Below, piece after piece: positions 52,739 through 61,886 of a stretch of DNA of 64,000 bases. This DNA is from Melanopsichium pennsylvanicum. Taxonomy: Eukaryota; Basidiomycota; Ustilaginomycetes; Ustilaginales. A program made the position numbers and the translations under genes. The stretch covers positions 1,426,001 to 1,490,000 of the forward strand of contig OAPG01000002.1 of the NCBI GenBank assembly GCA_900208305.1, read 5' to 3'. How positions within the stretch are numbered: the stretch's first letter is position 1; each line of letters opens with the position of its first letter. The notes beneath the pieces were generated by a model. That model was not told the origin of the DNA. It ran no database searches and saw only the letters and a list, made by a program, of their open reading frames with translations.

Positions 52739-53547
52739 AGGGTGGGGGAGAGACAAGAAGAGGACGAAGCACAGGAATCAAAGGTTTGTCAAGGGATGCA
52801 AAGTGTGTCGACTATCTCTGTATTTACAGTATTTTGTATCGGTGTGGGCTTCGAGACGGTACTATTTGGTCATCGCTAATATCATTGAACCACGTTTTAT
52901 TTAACATCGAGCTCTAGGGAGGATCATGTCTTTCAAGCCTGTGACGAAGAAGATGATGGAGTCATGCTCGACGCAGAAGGGTGTACATGGTATGCAGCGG
53001 GTGGGACACGTGCAGCACCAGCGGTGCGTCTAGACGGTGAAAAGGGGAGGAAAGGGATTGATAGGGTTGTAGGTCTTTAGGCGAGAGACGTGCACACTCT
53101 AGCGTGTCCAGAAGTGGCTGGCGAATATGAAATTTTGTATTGGGCCAAGTTAAAATCTTGAAGGGCTAGAATTGTGTTGCAGATACAAAAAAAAAATACA
53201 AATCGGAAAAAAGTTGCATTGACCGTTCTTCCAACTTTTCGCTCCTTTTTTTCCCTCTCTTTCTTTCTTTCTTGTTTTTTTGACACATACTTTTTCTTCC
53301 TGGGTTGAACTCCACACTTTGACGGCGGCTGCGTGCCTCTAGGAGGGCGAAAAAGGGTTCGAACTTTTAGCCCGTACCCAAAACCCTTCACTCTTTTTCG
53401 AGAGAGGCATGGTTACTATGGACTCCAAAAACTGAGAGAGGGGCGAGAGAGAGAGAGAGCGCGTATTCATAGGATTCAGCCAACGTCGAGCTCTCTTTTC
53501 TCACCATCACCTCATCACGGTATCAACCCCTATACACATTCGCAAAC
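52739..53547. promoter_or_regulatory. RasGAP 3' region and TCTP promoter
   Basis: TACAGTA motif at 52826-52832, a T-rich and TTTC-rich stretch at 53240-53300, and GA/CT runs near 53440-53460. Open frames here are compositionally biased and unsupported. Confidence 0.5.
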
Positions 53548-54763
53548 ATGAAGGTAGGTTCATTCACATCCTTTCATCAACACTAGCCCTGCTTCACATG
53601 TTCCTCAACGAGACACCACAAAGGAGATCTCTCCCTTTGAATTTCGCTTTCCCGTCGGCAGCTTCAGAGACACATTTGCTGCTGTCAAAGGTCTCGTCTT
53701 ATCATCTAAAGGAGATTCTCGTCATACAAATGTGACCACACGTCAAGGCAGGCCGGTCACGGTGTCTCGAAGTAGAGATTCGCTTCAGGGCAGGATAGCT
53801 TGTTTGAGGAAATCAGTGTAGGACTTTTGTGGCTTTGCTCTGGGTTGCGATCGGCTCGATTGGAACCAAGCAGCATGGTATTTGAATCAGGTCCAGGTCT
53901 TCACAGCTCCACTCTCACCGCAAAATGTATTCTTGGAGGGTGGATGCAAACAGTCAGCTCGCCTCGCCTCAGTAACGTCTGCTAAACGCGCTCTCGAGCT
54001 CCTTCGCAAGCTAAATTCAACTCAACAGCAGCGAAATCTGGGTTCGAAACAGCTGGTTCTGCCAACTCTATTTCGACATTTTAGGCAATCTTGCGTTTCT
54101 CAGGCAATCCTCGCCCCGGCGGCTAGGCTTAGTAGGATCCTCTAGCGGCCTTGCATGAACTCTTGCGAACTTTGGGCCAGTGTGTGATTTGCATTCTTTA
54201 ACCCTTTGGTAATTGTTTACTGACTTGGACTGATTTGCGTTTTGCTCCATCAAACCACCCCATAGCTCTTCACTGACGTTATCTCCAACGATGAGATGGT
54301 CTCGGACGGATACGAGATGAAGCTCGTCGACGACGTTGTCTACGAGGTCGACGCTGCCAAGATTGTCGTCTCGGATGGCGATGTCGACATTGGAGCCAAC
54401 CCTTCCGCAGAGGAGGCTGCCGAGGCCCTTGAGAACGGTGCTGAGCAGGTCATCAACATTGTTCACTCTTTCCGTCTTCAGTCCACCCAGTTTGACAAGA
54501 AGTCCTACCTCGGTTACCTTAAGGGTTACATGAAGTCGGTCAAGGCTAAGCTGCAAGAGTCCAACCCTGAGCGTGTTCCCGCTTTCGAGAAGGGTGCCGC
54601 CGCTTTCGCCAAAAAGGTCGTCGGTTCTTTCAACGACTGGGAGTTCTTCACCGGTGAGAGTATGGACCCCGAGGGAATGGTCGCCTTGCTCAATTACAGG
54701 GAGGACGGTGTTACTCCTTACATCGTCTTCTGGAAGGACGGCCTTCGTGAGACCAAGATCTAA
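53548..54763 (+). CDS. Translationally controlled tumour protein homologue
   Basis: Two exons, join(53548..53553, 54266..54763), 167 residues. TCTP (yeast Tma19) is an abundant cytosolic calcium/tubulin-binding protein associated with ribosomes and stress. Exon 1 is just ATGAAG before GTAGGT. Exon 2 begins CTC TTC ACT GAC after CATAG, so the protein reads MKLFTDVISNDEMVSDGYEM, the normal TCTP start. The middle has SFRLQSTQFDKKSYLGYLKGY and KVVGSFNDWEFFTGESMDPEG, and the end YREDGVTPYIVFWKDGLRETK, all family signatures. The 712-nt intron is the longest in the window and has a good CTGAC branch site. The ATG at 54296 inside exon 2 would lose the first domain. A CA repeat follows in the 3' region. 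Confidence 0.94.
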
Positions 54764-54820
54764 AAATCGAACAGCTAGCTCGAGAGAGACCATTGCTGTT
54801 CAATTCAAAACTTTGCTCTT

Positions 54821-54823
<3 letters not shown>

Positions 54824-54852
<29 letters not shown>
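54824..54852. repeat. (CA)n microsatellite
   Basis: Pure CA repeat of about 14 units in the TCTP 3' region. Confidence 0.95.
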
Positions 54853-54858
<6 letters not shown>

Positions 54859-55245
54859 AAACGCTTACACTTCAAAAAATGAAAACTTCACCCACGTTTC
54901 TACCACATAACAACCCAACCCAACTTCAATTTGATCGGACCCGACCTGCGTCACCTTTTCATCACGTCTGCGCATGTGTATGTTTGTGCGTTTCGCAATT
55001 TTTATTGTGTGTCATATTGGGGCGGAAGAGCGATTGGTGAAGAGTTTGATAGACTGGTCAAGCATGACAATCATCTCTTTATGAGTGAAGACAATTTCAG
55101 CTGTGAAAAGCAAATTTGGGAATACACACGACGGGGGTTGGCATTGTGAAAAAGGGGAAGGTCATAATTTTTTTTAAAAAAAAGGAAAGGACGGAGAACC
55201 GCCCTGTGAACAGAGATTGAGAGAGAGCTCCAAAGACGAAGGGGG

Positions 55246-55252
55246 AAAAAAA
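55246..55252 (-). terminator. RNA polymerase III terminator of tRNA-Asn
   Basis: T7 on the minus strand starting 4 nt after the tRNA 3' end, the usual polymerase III stop. Confidence 0.85.
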
Positions 55253-55256
55253 TGTA

Positions 55257-55330
55257 CGACCCCAGGCGGGCTCGAACCGCCGACCTCAGCATTAACAGTG
55301 CTACGCTCTAACCAACTGAGCTATGGAGTC
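55257..55330 (-). tRNA. tRNA-Asn (anticodon GTT)
   Basis: 74-nt cloverleaf on the minus strand. Acceptor stem GACTCCA pairs with TGGGGTC (one G-U), D arm GCTC...GAGC, anticodon stem TAGCA/TGCTG around the loop CTGTTAA with anticodon GTT, T arm GGCGG-TTCGAGC-CCGCC, discriminator G. No intron; CCA is not encoded, as expected in eukaryotes. Confidence 0.97.
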
Positions 55331-55796
55331 TCTTTGTGCTCTTCCGCCCTGAATAAAAATAGATAAATCCATTAAATTGGATTCAGATTTGTTGAGCTTG
55401 ATTGGGCTGTGCAGCACAGACCACGTCATCCAATTTTAGCCAGAAGTGTGTTTCCTGCAGTTCGCTGTCAAGTGCACTGTGCTGTAGCTTTCTTGTTAGA
55501 CGTGTCATCTGCTTTTCTTTGTACAGTAATGTTCTTCTCGCGTTCGACATCTTTTTGCCGTGGCAACCAAACAATTTGTGCTTTAGGCCACGATATCCTA
55601 GAACCGACATACAAACGGTACTGATTCAGATCATCGAGACCTGTCCCTGGATCTCATATCTTTTCATCTGGACGTTTCACGGGGCCCGCAACATCCTTCA
55701 ACGTCCTCCTAGACCCTATCTGCAACAGGATCATCACTTGGACCATCAGCAAATATACATTCTCATCGTCCTTATTAAAGATCTGTGAATCACATC
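55331..55796. promoter_or_regulatory. tRNA upstream region and SEC18 leader
   Basis: 466 nt without a protein gene. It lies upstream of both the tRNA (-) and SEC18 (+). One TACAGTA motif at 55522-55528. The SEC18 frame is open back to a GTG at 55785. Confidence 0.5.
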
Positions 55797-58454
55797 ATGG
55801 CAGGTTTTCTTAGAAGCGGCGGATCTGGTGGAGCTGGATACGGCCGAGTTAGCGGCGGCGGTGTAGGAGGCAACAACCCATACGGCGACGGCTCCGATCC
55901 CTACAGGGGCGTAAGCAACTCATACACATCTACCCCCACTTCTTCAGGTCGCACAGCAGCCGGCTACGGCGGCGTAGGAGGAGGAGGCGCAGGCTTCAGC
56001 GGAGCTGGGTACGGCGGGCGAGGCGCTGGTTTTGCAGGCGCTGGCGCCGGTGGTGCTGCTCGTCCAGCTGGTGGTGCAGGATACCGAAGTGGTGGAGCGG
56101 GATTTTCTGGCGGTGCAGGTGGTGCAGGCGCGGGAGGTGCTGGATATGGATCCGAAAAGGCAGTGCCCCAAAATCTCTCGAGTGGTGGTCATCTCGTGGT
56201 CAAGTGTCCCGACCAGCTCGTCCTGTCCAACTGTCTCATCATCAATGGCCAAGAATGGGGATCAACGAAATATGTACTCGTTGACGGCATGTATGTATTC
56301 ACTGCACAAGCCGATTCCACGGGAAACATCCAGCCAGGTACACTGGGTACTGCGCTTCTGCAACGTAAGTGGGCCGGTCTTTCCGCTCAAGGTCAGGTGG
56401 TACAAGCCGAAAGCTACGATCCGTTCGCCTTTGGCAATAGTGTCTACCTCGGCAGCATCGACATCGAAGTTGCCTATCTCCGCAAAGGCGAAATCGCACC
56501 ACAGCCCTATGATACAGAAGAGATGGCCAAAGTCTTTGCTCGTGCCTTTGACAACCACATCTTCACTGTCGGCCAGCTCCTTGTCTTTGAGTTCAAGGGT
56601 ATGAACCTCATGGCTACCATCAGAGGTGTTGATGTGGTCGAGCTGCACGAGATGCAACAAGGTGGCAAGAAGTCCAGTGGGAGTGATACCCATCCCAGTC
56701 GATCCGATCGTGGTATCTTGATCGCACAGACGCAAATCAACTTCTCAGCTTCCCAGGACGGCGGTGTCAAGCTCAAAGCCTCGGGCAATCGACCTCCTCC
56801 CAACGCCATTCTGCAACCCAACTTCAAGTTTGAGGACATGGGTGTCGGTGGTCTCGACAAGGAGTTTGCCAACATCTTCCGTCGAGCTTTCGCCTCTCGT
56901 ATCTTTCCACCTGCGCTGGTCGAGAAGCTTGGCATCCAGCATGTCAAAGGTATGGTTCTATACGGTCCTCCCGGTACCGGTAAGACGCTGTTGGCGCGTC
57001 AGATCGGAAAGATGCTCAATGCGCGTGAACCAAAGATCGTCAACGGTCCTGAAGTGTTCAACAAATACGTTGGTGGTTCAGAAGAGAATGTTCGTAAGCT
57101 GTTTGCCGATGCCGAGAAGGAGCAGAAAGAAAAGGGAGACGAGTCGCAATTGCACATCATCATTCTCGACGAGCTCGATGCTATGGTTCGCCAACGAGGT
57201 TCCGGCGGAGCAGGGGCTACTTCTGCCGGTGACAACGTGGTCAACACCCTGCTTGCTAAGCTCGACGGTGTCGAACAGCTAAATAATATCCTTGTCATTG
57301 GTATGACCAACCGACTCGACATGATCGACGAAGCTCTGTTGCGTCCCGGTCGTCTCGAAGTTCACGTCGAAGTTAGTTTGCCCGACGAATTCGGCCGTCG
57401 ACAGATCCTCAACATTCACACGTCCAAGATGCGAACCAACGGCGTGATGAACACCGATGTCAACATTGACGAGCTCGCTGCTCTGACCAAGAACTTTTCC
57501 GGAGCTGAAATTGCAGGTCTGATCAAGTCGGCTACATCGTTCGCTTTCAATCGTCACGTCAAGGTCGGAACCATGGCTGGCTACTCGAACGATGTTGAGA
57601 ACATGAAGGTTCAACATCAAGACTTTCTTCATGCATTGGAAGAGGTAAAACCAGCGTTCGGTGTTGCTGAAGAGGAGCTCAGTCAGGTGGTGCAGAACGG
57701 GATCATGCACTTTGCTCCGCATATTGATGTCATCCTTCGTGATGGTCATCTGCGTGTTGAGCAGGTGCGAACTTCGCAACGTACGCCTCTAGTCACTGTG
57801 TTACTTCACGGTCCTCCAGGATCTGGAAAAACGGCTCTTGCCGCCACCATTGCCATCGCATCGGACTATCCGTTCATCAAGCTCATCTCGCCAGAAAACA
57901 TGATTGGCATGGGCGAAGCGGCCAAAATCAACTACCTGAACAAAGTGTTCAATGACGCCTACAAATCGCCTTTGTCCATCATTGTGATTGACAACATCGA
58001 AAAGATTGTCGAGTGGGTACGTATCGGACCTCGCTTTTCAAACTCTGTTTTACAAGCCCTTGCGGTGCTTCTCGGAAAACGACCGCCGAAGGACAAGCGA
58101 CTGTTGGTTTTGGCGACAACTTCTAACCGACGCATGCTGCACGAGATGGAGATGCTCAATGCCTTCATTGCCGAGATTCGCGTTCCCAACATCACATCGC
58201 TCAGGAGTGTGGATCACGTGGTGCGACAGATGCAGTTGTTCGAACACGATCAAGATGCTCAAAGGTGCACGCAATTGCTGGCGCAAGCGGGATTGGGCGA
58301 AGAGGGCAAGTTGAATATTGGGATCAAAAAGTTGTTGAGTGAAATTGAAATGGCTCGGTTGGACAACGATCCGGCGGATAGGTTGGCGAGTAGTTTGAGT
58401 AGTGTACAGAATACGGCGATTGATGTAGATATCGATGTCGATGACCTAAACTAG
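55797..58454 (+). CDS. SEC18: Sec18/NSF, SNARE-disassembling AAA ATPase
   Basis: 885-residue ATPase that uses ATP to take apart SNARE complexes after membrane fusion. Residues 1 to about 123 are a Gly/Ala/Tyr-rich extension (GAGYGG, GGAGFSGG type repeats) that yeast Sec18 lacks. The N domain follows (VKCPDQLVLSNCLI, SYLGSIDIEVAY-like wording). D1 has Walker A GPPGTGKT at 390-397, Walker B IIILDELDAM near 455, and the sensor/arginine stretch LLRPGRLEVHVEV. D2 has Walker A GPPGSGKT at 672-679 and Walker B IIVIDNIEKIVEW, then IGPRFSNSVLQAL. The KFEDMGVGGLDKEF...FRRAFASRIFPP linker is diagnostic of NSF. The ATG at 55797 (MAGFLRSGGSG) is chosen over the GTG at 55785. Single exon, convergent with the Nudix gene 92 nt away. 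Confidence 0.95.
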   Translation: MAGFLRSGGSGGAGYGRVSGGGVGGNNPYGDGSDPYRGVSNSYTSTPTSSGRTAAGYGGVGGGGAGFSGAGYGGRGAGFAGAGAGGAARPAGGAGYRSGGAGFSGGAGGAGAGGAGYGSEKAVPQNLSSGGHLVVKCPDQLVLSNCLIINGQEWGSTKYVLVDGMYVFTAQADSTGNIQPGTLGTALLQRKWAGLSAQGQVVQAESYDPFAFGNSVYLGSIDIEVAYLRKGEIAPQPYDTEEMAKVFARAFDNHIFTVGQLLVFEFKGMNLMATIRGVDVVELHEMQQGGKKSSGSDTHPSRSDRGILIAQTQINFSASQDGGVKLKASGNRPPPNAILQPNFKFEDMGVGGLDKEFANIFRRAFASRIFPPALVEKLGIQHVKGMVLYGPPGTGKTLLARQIGKMLNAREPKIVNGPEVFNKYVGGSEENVRKLFADAEKEQKEKGDESQLHIIILDELDAMVRQRGSGGAGATSAGDNVVNTLLAKLDGVEQLNNILVIGMTNRLDMIDEALLRPGRLEVHVEVSLPDEFGRRQILNIHTSKMRTNGVMNTDVNIDELAALTKNFSGAEIAGLIKSATSFAFNRHVKVGTMAGYSNDVENMKVQHQDFLHALEEVKPAFGVAEEELSQVVQNGIMHFAPHIDVILRDGHLRVEQVRTSQRTPLVTVLLHGPPGSGKTALAATIAIASDYPFIKLISPENMIGMGEAAKINYLNKVFNDAYKSPLSIIVIDNIEKIVEWVRIGPRFSNSVLQALAVLLGKRPPKDKRLLVLATTSNRRMLHEMEMLNAFIAEIRVPNITSLRSVDHVVRQMQLFEHDQDAQRCTQLLAQAGLGEEGKLNIGIKKLLSEIEMARLDNDPADRLASSLSSVQNTAIDVDIDVDDLN

Positions 58455-58546
58455 AAGCGTGCGTATTAGGTTCGCAATGCAACAAGATCGTTTTTGTTCT
58501 GGATGCGTTGTGTAGCGTTTTGTCGTCATCGCGTGCATTGACAAAG

Positions 58547-59138
58547 CTACGTTTCTCTTGAGATACCTGCAGCCCAGCGAGTAAAGATGGTATGAATGTC
58601 TTTTCGCCATTCCAACTGCTTCTCTGCCTCTTGTATTGTGACCAATTTTCTCTGTCTTTCATCGCTTTCCGGCCACTCGTCCTTGATTGAGGTCACTAGC
58701 ACTTGATGACCGGTATACCTTGCTCTTGGAACAAAGTTTGGCTCTTGTGGTGATTTTGATGGGCTGTTTCTGTGCGGTTTATGATCGTCAACAGTCAATT
58801 CTGCTTGTGAAGCCTTGGACAATATGTTTGAAGGAGAGGATTCGCCTACAAGACCTGCTTCTTCCCAAAGTTCTCGAACAGCTGCTTGACGTGAAGTCTC
58901 GTTGTGTTCGACGCCACCTTTGGGAAGAACATATCGATTGTCATGCTTTCGACTTGTGACAAGATGGATTCGGATGTCGTTGTCTCCATTTGATGTTTGG
59001 CGATTGACTTGGATGGGAATTGCAACTGCGACTTCCCTAGCACAAACTATAAGACATGACGTTCACAAAGATGACTGTCAGTAGTGCAGCTTCGACGAAA
59101 CTTTAATAGAATATTGAGGTTGATGTTGACTCACCCAT
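58547..59138 (-). CDS. Nudix hydrolase, diphosphoinositol-polyphosphate phosphatase type
   Basis: Two exons, complement(join(58547..59046, 59135..59138)), 167 residues. The first exon is four bases, ATGG, directly before GTGAGT; the acceptor is TTATAG after a CTGAC branch site; joined, the protein begins MVCAREVAVAIPIQVN. The Nudix box fits G-x5-E-x7-REUxEExGU: Gly45, Glu51, then REL-W-EEAGL at 59-67. The flanking HLVTSRKHDNRYVLPKGG, and the late DEWPESDERQRKLVTIQEA block, are those of the Aps1/Ddp1/DIPP group, which hydrolyse inositol pyrophosphates and diadenosine polyphosphates. Reading without the first exon leaves only a TTG-started C-terminal fragment, so the gene is easily missed. It shares a 315-nt promoter region with the PP2C gene. 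Confidence 0.88.
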
Positions 59139-59453
59139 GACTGGACTTAGCTCAAAGCAATTGTTATTGAGCAAGCTGAGCTTTGAGATTAAAGTGCATC
59201 CAAAAACGATAGAGAGGGATGTTTTCGCAGAGTCAGAAGAGATGTTACCAGTTGGACCCTGCGTTTTCTGAGAGTGGAGGCGATCAAAATTTGGCCAGGC
59301 TTAAATCCACATTTACATTATTAATGATTAATAATAAATTCCGGACGAGCCAGCAATAATAAATAAATAATATTAATTCAAAGCGCAAGAGCCACATCGC
59401 AATTTTCTGGTTGAGGTTGATGAATTCAATACGGTATTTCTCTGTTCCGTCAC
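59139..59453. promoter_or_regulatory. Bidirectional promoter, Nudix / PP2C phosphatase
   Basis: 315 nt between divergent start codons, AT-rich near 59310-59380 with TAATAATAAATAAATAA stretches. No further gene. Confidence 0.55.
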
Positions 59454-61886
59454 ATGGACACATCTTTCCATCGAACCTCGATCTTGAATTCAAGCCTCGT
59501 ACAAAACTTTCAGCATCTGAAACTGCATCTTCTGCCATTGAGACCTATGGTTGTCGCTTCTCATTTCTTGCACAAGAGCGTCTCGGGCGTCTCTGGTCGC
59601 TGCCGATCTAGTACAATCACTTCTTCCATCACTACTGCTTCACCATCATCAGCACTAGCGATAGCACTAGCACTAGCTACTCGTCCTTCTTGTCTGTCAT
59701 CTCAATCCTTTTCAACAGCCACAACACCTGCTTGTTCACCTACCTCATCCAGGCTACCTTCGTCTGGTTCGTCGGCCTCCCCTTCTTCTACCTCATCTTC
59801 AACTTCATCGCAGTGGAAGCCGCCCCCGCCTCCACCTCCTCCACCTTCTGGCTCAACCGCAGCATACCGCAAGCAATCTCGCAAAGAGTGGCTTCTCGTC
59901 GGCGTCGCTGGATCAGCAGCAGCAGTCGGCTCTTGGTATTACTGGTCCAACATTCGTCCCCGGCATCAAGCAAACAAGGCTGCCGCATCTGCTTTCGCCG
60001 CCACCTCAGCTCCCTTTTCTTTGACTGCAGAGAACAGCACATCTTTCTCAATCCCCATTCGTCAAGCTCAGGCAGGCGGCCCCACCAACAAAGTGATTAA
60101 CACGCTCACCAACGCCGAGGTAGATCGGCGTCTCACAGAAAACCAGCGCACTACCCGCGTAGATCGACCTCATGGTGCATGCCTCGTCGCACGCTATGAC
60201 ACCAACTCTGTCGCAAGTAACGACCCCATCGAAGACAAACGTGCCGAGGTGATTGTAGAGCGTGATCGAGCCATTGTCGACAACCGCACCTCGTCGTCTT
60301 CCACATCTTCCTTCGTCTCGCCAACGCCCAACACTGCATCTGGCACCGCCAATGGTGATCTGTGCTTCTTTGCCGTGATGGATGGCCACGCTGGCTTCCA
60401 CACCAGCACGCTCCTCAGCCAAAAGCTCATCGCATTCGTCGCTCTCGAGCTCGACAAGGTCTTTAGAGAAGCTGGTGAGTATGGCGAGATTGCAAAGGCA
60501 AAAAGTGCTATGCCTAGCAAGCTTTGGCGTGCGCTAGTTGGAGGTGGCTCCCGTGCATCTTCTACAGTCGGATCTAGTACCGGCCTCGATGGTGACCCAG
60601 AGGTCGTTAAGAGGGCCATCGCCAAAGCTTTCCGCGGTCTCGACAAGGAAATCGTCAACACCCCCGTCGAGCTGCTCAAGGAGTACGAGCTCAGCCTCGC
60701 ATCCACTTCTTCCAGCTCGATCTCACCTGAGGGTGGCGCTGCAGGTCAAACAAGAAGCCTCAGCTCTCTAGCGCATAGCATCTTCCCCAGTAGCATCAAC
60801 GCCACCTTCACAGCCACTCAAAAAAGCGCATACGAGAGCATTCTTCCCGCCCTCTCCGGAAGCTGCGCTCTTTTGACCTACATCGATAGCGCACGACACG
60901 ACGTGTACGTAGCCTGCACGGGTGATAGTAGGGCAGTCGCAGGGTACTGGGACGAAAATTCGGGTAAATGGGAGGTTGAAGCGCTTTCCGTTGATCAGAC
61001 CGGAAGGAACCCTGAAGAGGTCAAACGAATGCGCTCCGAACATCCGGCCAACGAGTCCGAGACAGTAATCATGCGCGGTCGTGTTCTCGGTGGGCTCGAG
61101 CCCACGAGAGCGTTTGGCGATGCGAGGTACAAATGGGACCGCGAGCTTCAAGGAAGACTCTACGATGCTTTCCTACCCGGTGGCCGATCATCTACTCGCG
61201 GCCCACCTAGGAACCTCGAAACGCCGCCGTACGTTACTGCGACCCCCGCGGTCGAATGGAGAAGGGTCGGCGAGACCAGCGCAAGTCCAAACAGGGAGTT
61301 GAGGTTCATCATTATGGCTACAGATGGTTTGTGGGATATGATGAGTAATGAGGAGGCTGTCAGTCTTGTTGCGGGTCATTTGGCCGGTATCAAGGGCACC
61401 ATCCGCTCGTCTGAGTTGCAAAGACACACATTTCAGCCGCTCGACAAATTACACTCTCTGCCTTCTGCTGCAAGCATCCATACTCCTGCTGCATCACCAC
61501 CTCTGCCTGTCCCAGCCACAGCTCTCTCTGCAATGTCACCAACCGAAAGTCAACCCGCTACGACAGCTGGTGTCAAGCCCGCATCGAGCGACGAACAAAT
61601 GCAACTTGCAGTGTCGAAACAGCATCCGCTCTCCAAAGGTCCAGACACGCTGAGAACGTTCCAATTTCAAGATGAGAACCTTTCGACGCACTTGATCAGG
61701 AATGCGTTGGGAGGAGCCAATCAGCAGAGGGTGGCTGGCTTGTTGGCTATCCCGAGCCCAGAGAGTAGGAGGTACAGGGATGATATAACGGTCAATGTCA
61801 TTTTGTTCAATTCGCCAGGAAGGGCACCTGCTCAGCCGTTGGTAGGTGATGAACAGGCTGGGGCTGGGGTAAAGGCTAAGCTGTGA
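59454..61886 (+). CDS. PP2C-family phosphatase, pyruvate-dehydrogenase phosphatase (Ptc5/PDP) type
   Basis: 810 residues from ATG 59454. Metal-dependent Ser/Thr phosphatase; the PDP/Ptc5 group dephosphorylates and activates mitochondrial pyruvate dehydrogenase. N-terminal Ser/Thr/Arg-rich sequence looks like a mitochondrial presequence, followed by a Pro-rich stretch and a likely membrane anchor at about residues 146-164 (WLLVGVAGSAAAVGSWYYW). The PP2C motifs are complete: NDPIEDKRAE, metal ligands Asp310-Gly311 (VMDGHAG), YVACTGDSRAVAGY, GGLEPTRAFGDARYKW, Asp624 (ATDGLWDMMSNEEA) and Asp777 (DDITVNVILF). The placing of a SNDPIED block before the catalytic core is a PDP/Ptc5 trait. Two Ser/Pro-rich insertions occur near 400-430 and 670-730. 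A second ATG at 59547 (Met32, MVVASHFLHK) would make a better presequence, so the start is uncertain. Confidence 0.9.
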   Translation: MDTSFHRTSILNSSLVQNFQHLKLHLLPLRPMVVASHFLHKSVSGVSGRCRSSTITSSITTASPSSALAIALALATRPSCLSSQSFSTATTPACSPTSSRLPSSGSSASPSSTSSSTSSQWKPPPPPPPPPSGSTAAYRKQSRKEWLLVGVAGSAAAVGSWYYWSNIRPRHQANKAAASAFAATSAPFSLTAENSTSFSIPIRQAQAGGPTNKVINTLTNAEVDRRLTENQRTTRVDRPHGACLVARYDTNSVASNDPIEDKRAEVIVERDRAIVDNRTSSSSTSSFVSPTPNTASGTANGDLCFFAVMDGHAGFHTSTLLSQKLIAFVALELDKVFREAGEYGEIAKAKSAMPSKLWRALVGGGSRASSTVGSSTGLDGDPEVVKRAIAKAFRGLDKEIVNTPVELLKEYELSLASTSSSSISPEGGAAGQTRSLSSLAHSIFPSSINATFTATQKSAYESILPALSGSCALLTYIDSARHDVYVACTGDSRAVAGYWDENSGKWEVEALSVDQTGRNPEEVKRMRSEHPANESETVIMRGRVLGGLEPTRAFGDARYKWDRELQGRLYDAFLPGGRSSTRGPPRNLETPPYVTATPAVEWRRVGETSASPNRELRFIIMATDGLWDMMSNEEAVSLVAGHLAGIKGTIRSSELQRHTFQPLDKLHSLPSAASIHTPAASPPLPVPATALSAMSPTESQPATTAGVKPASSDEQMQLAVSKQHPLSKGPDTLRTFQFQDENLSTHLIRNALGGANQQRVAGLLAIPSPESRRYRDDITVNVILFNSPGRAPAQPLVGDEQAGAGVKAKL

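Larger units (their letters stand above)
54764..55256. other. TCTP 3' region and downstream side of tRNA-Asn
   Basis: Contains a CA microsatellite (54824-54852) and, just beside the tRNA gene, an A7 run (T7 on the minus strand) that should end polymerase III transcription. No protein gene. Confidence 0.55.

Noticed and set aside
53340..53400. Possible tRNA suggested by GGGTTCGAAC
   Set aside because: No acceptor or anticodon stem can be formed around it.
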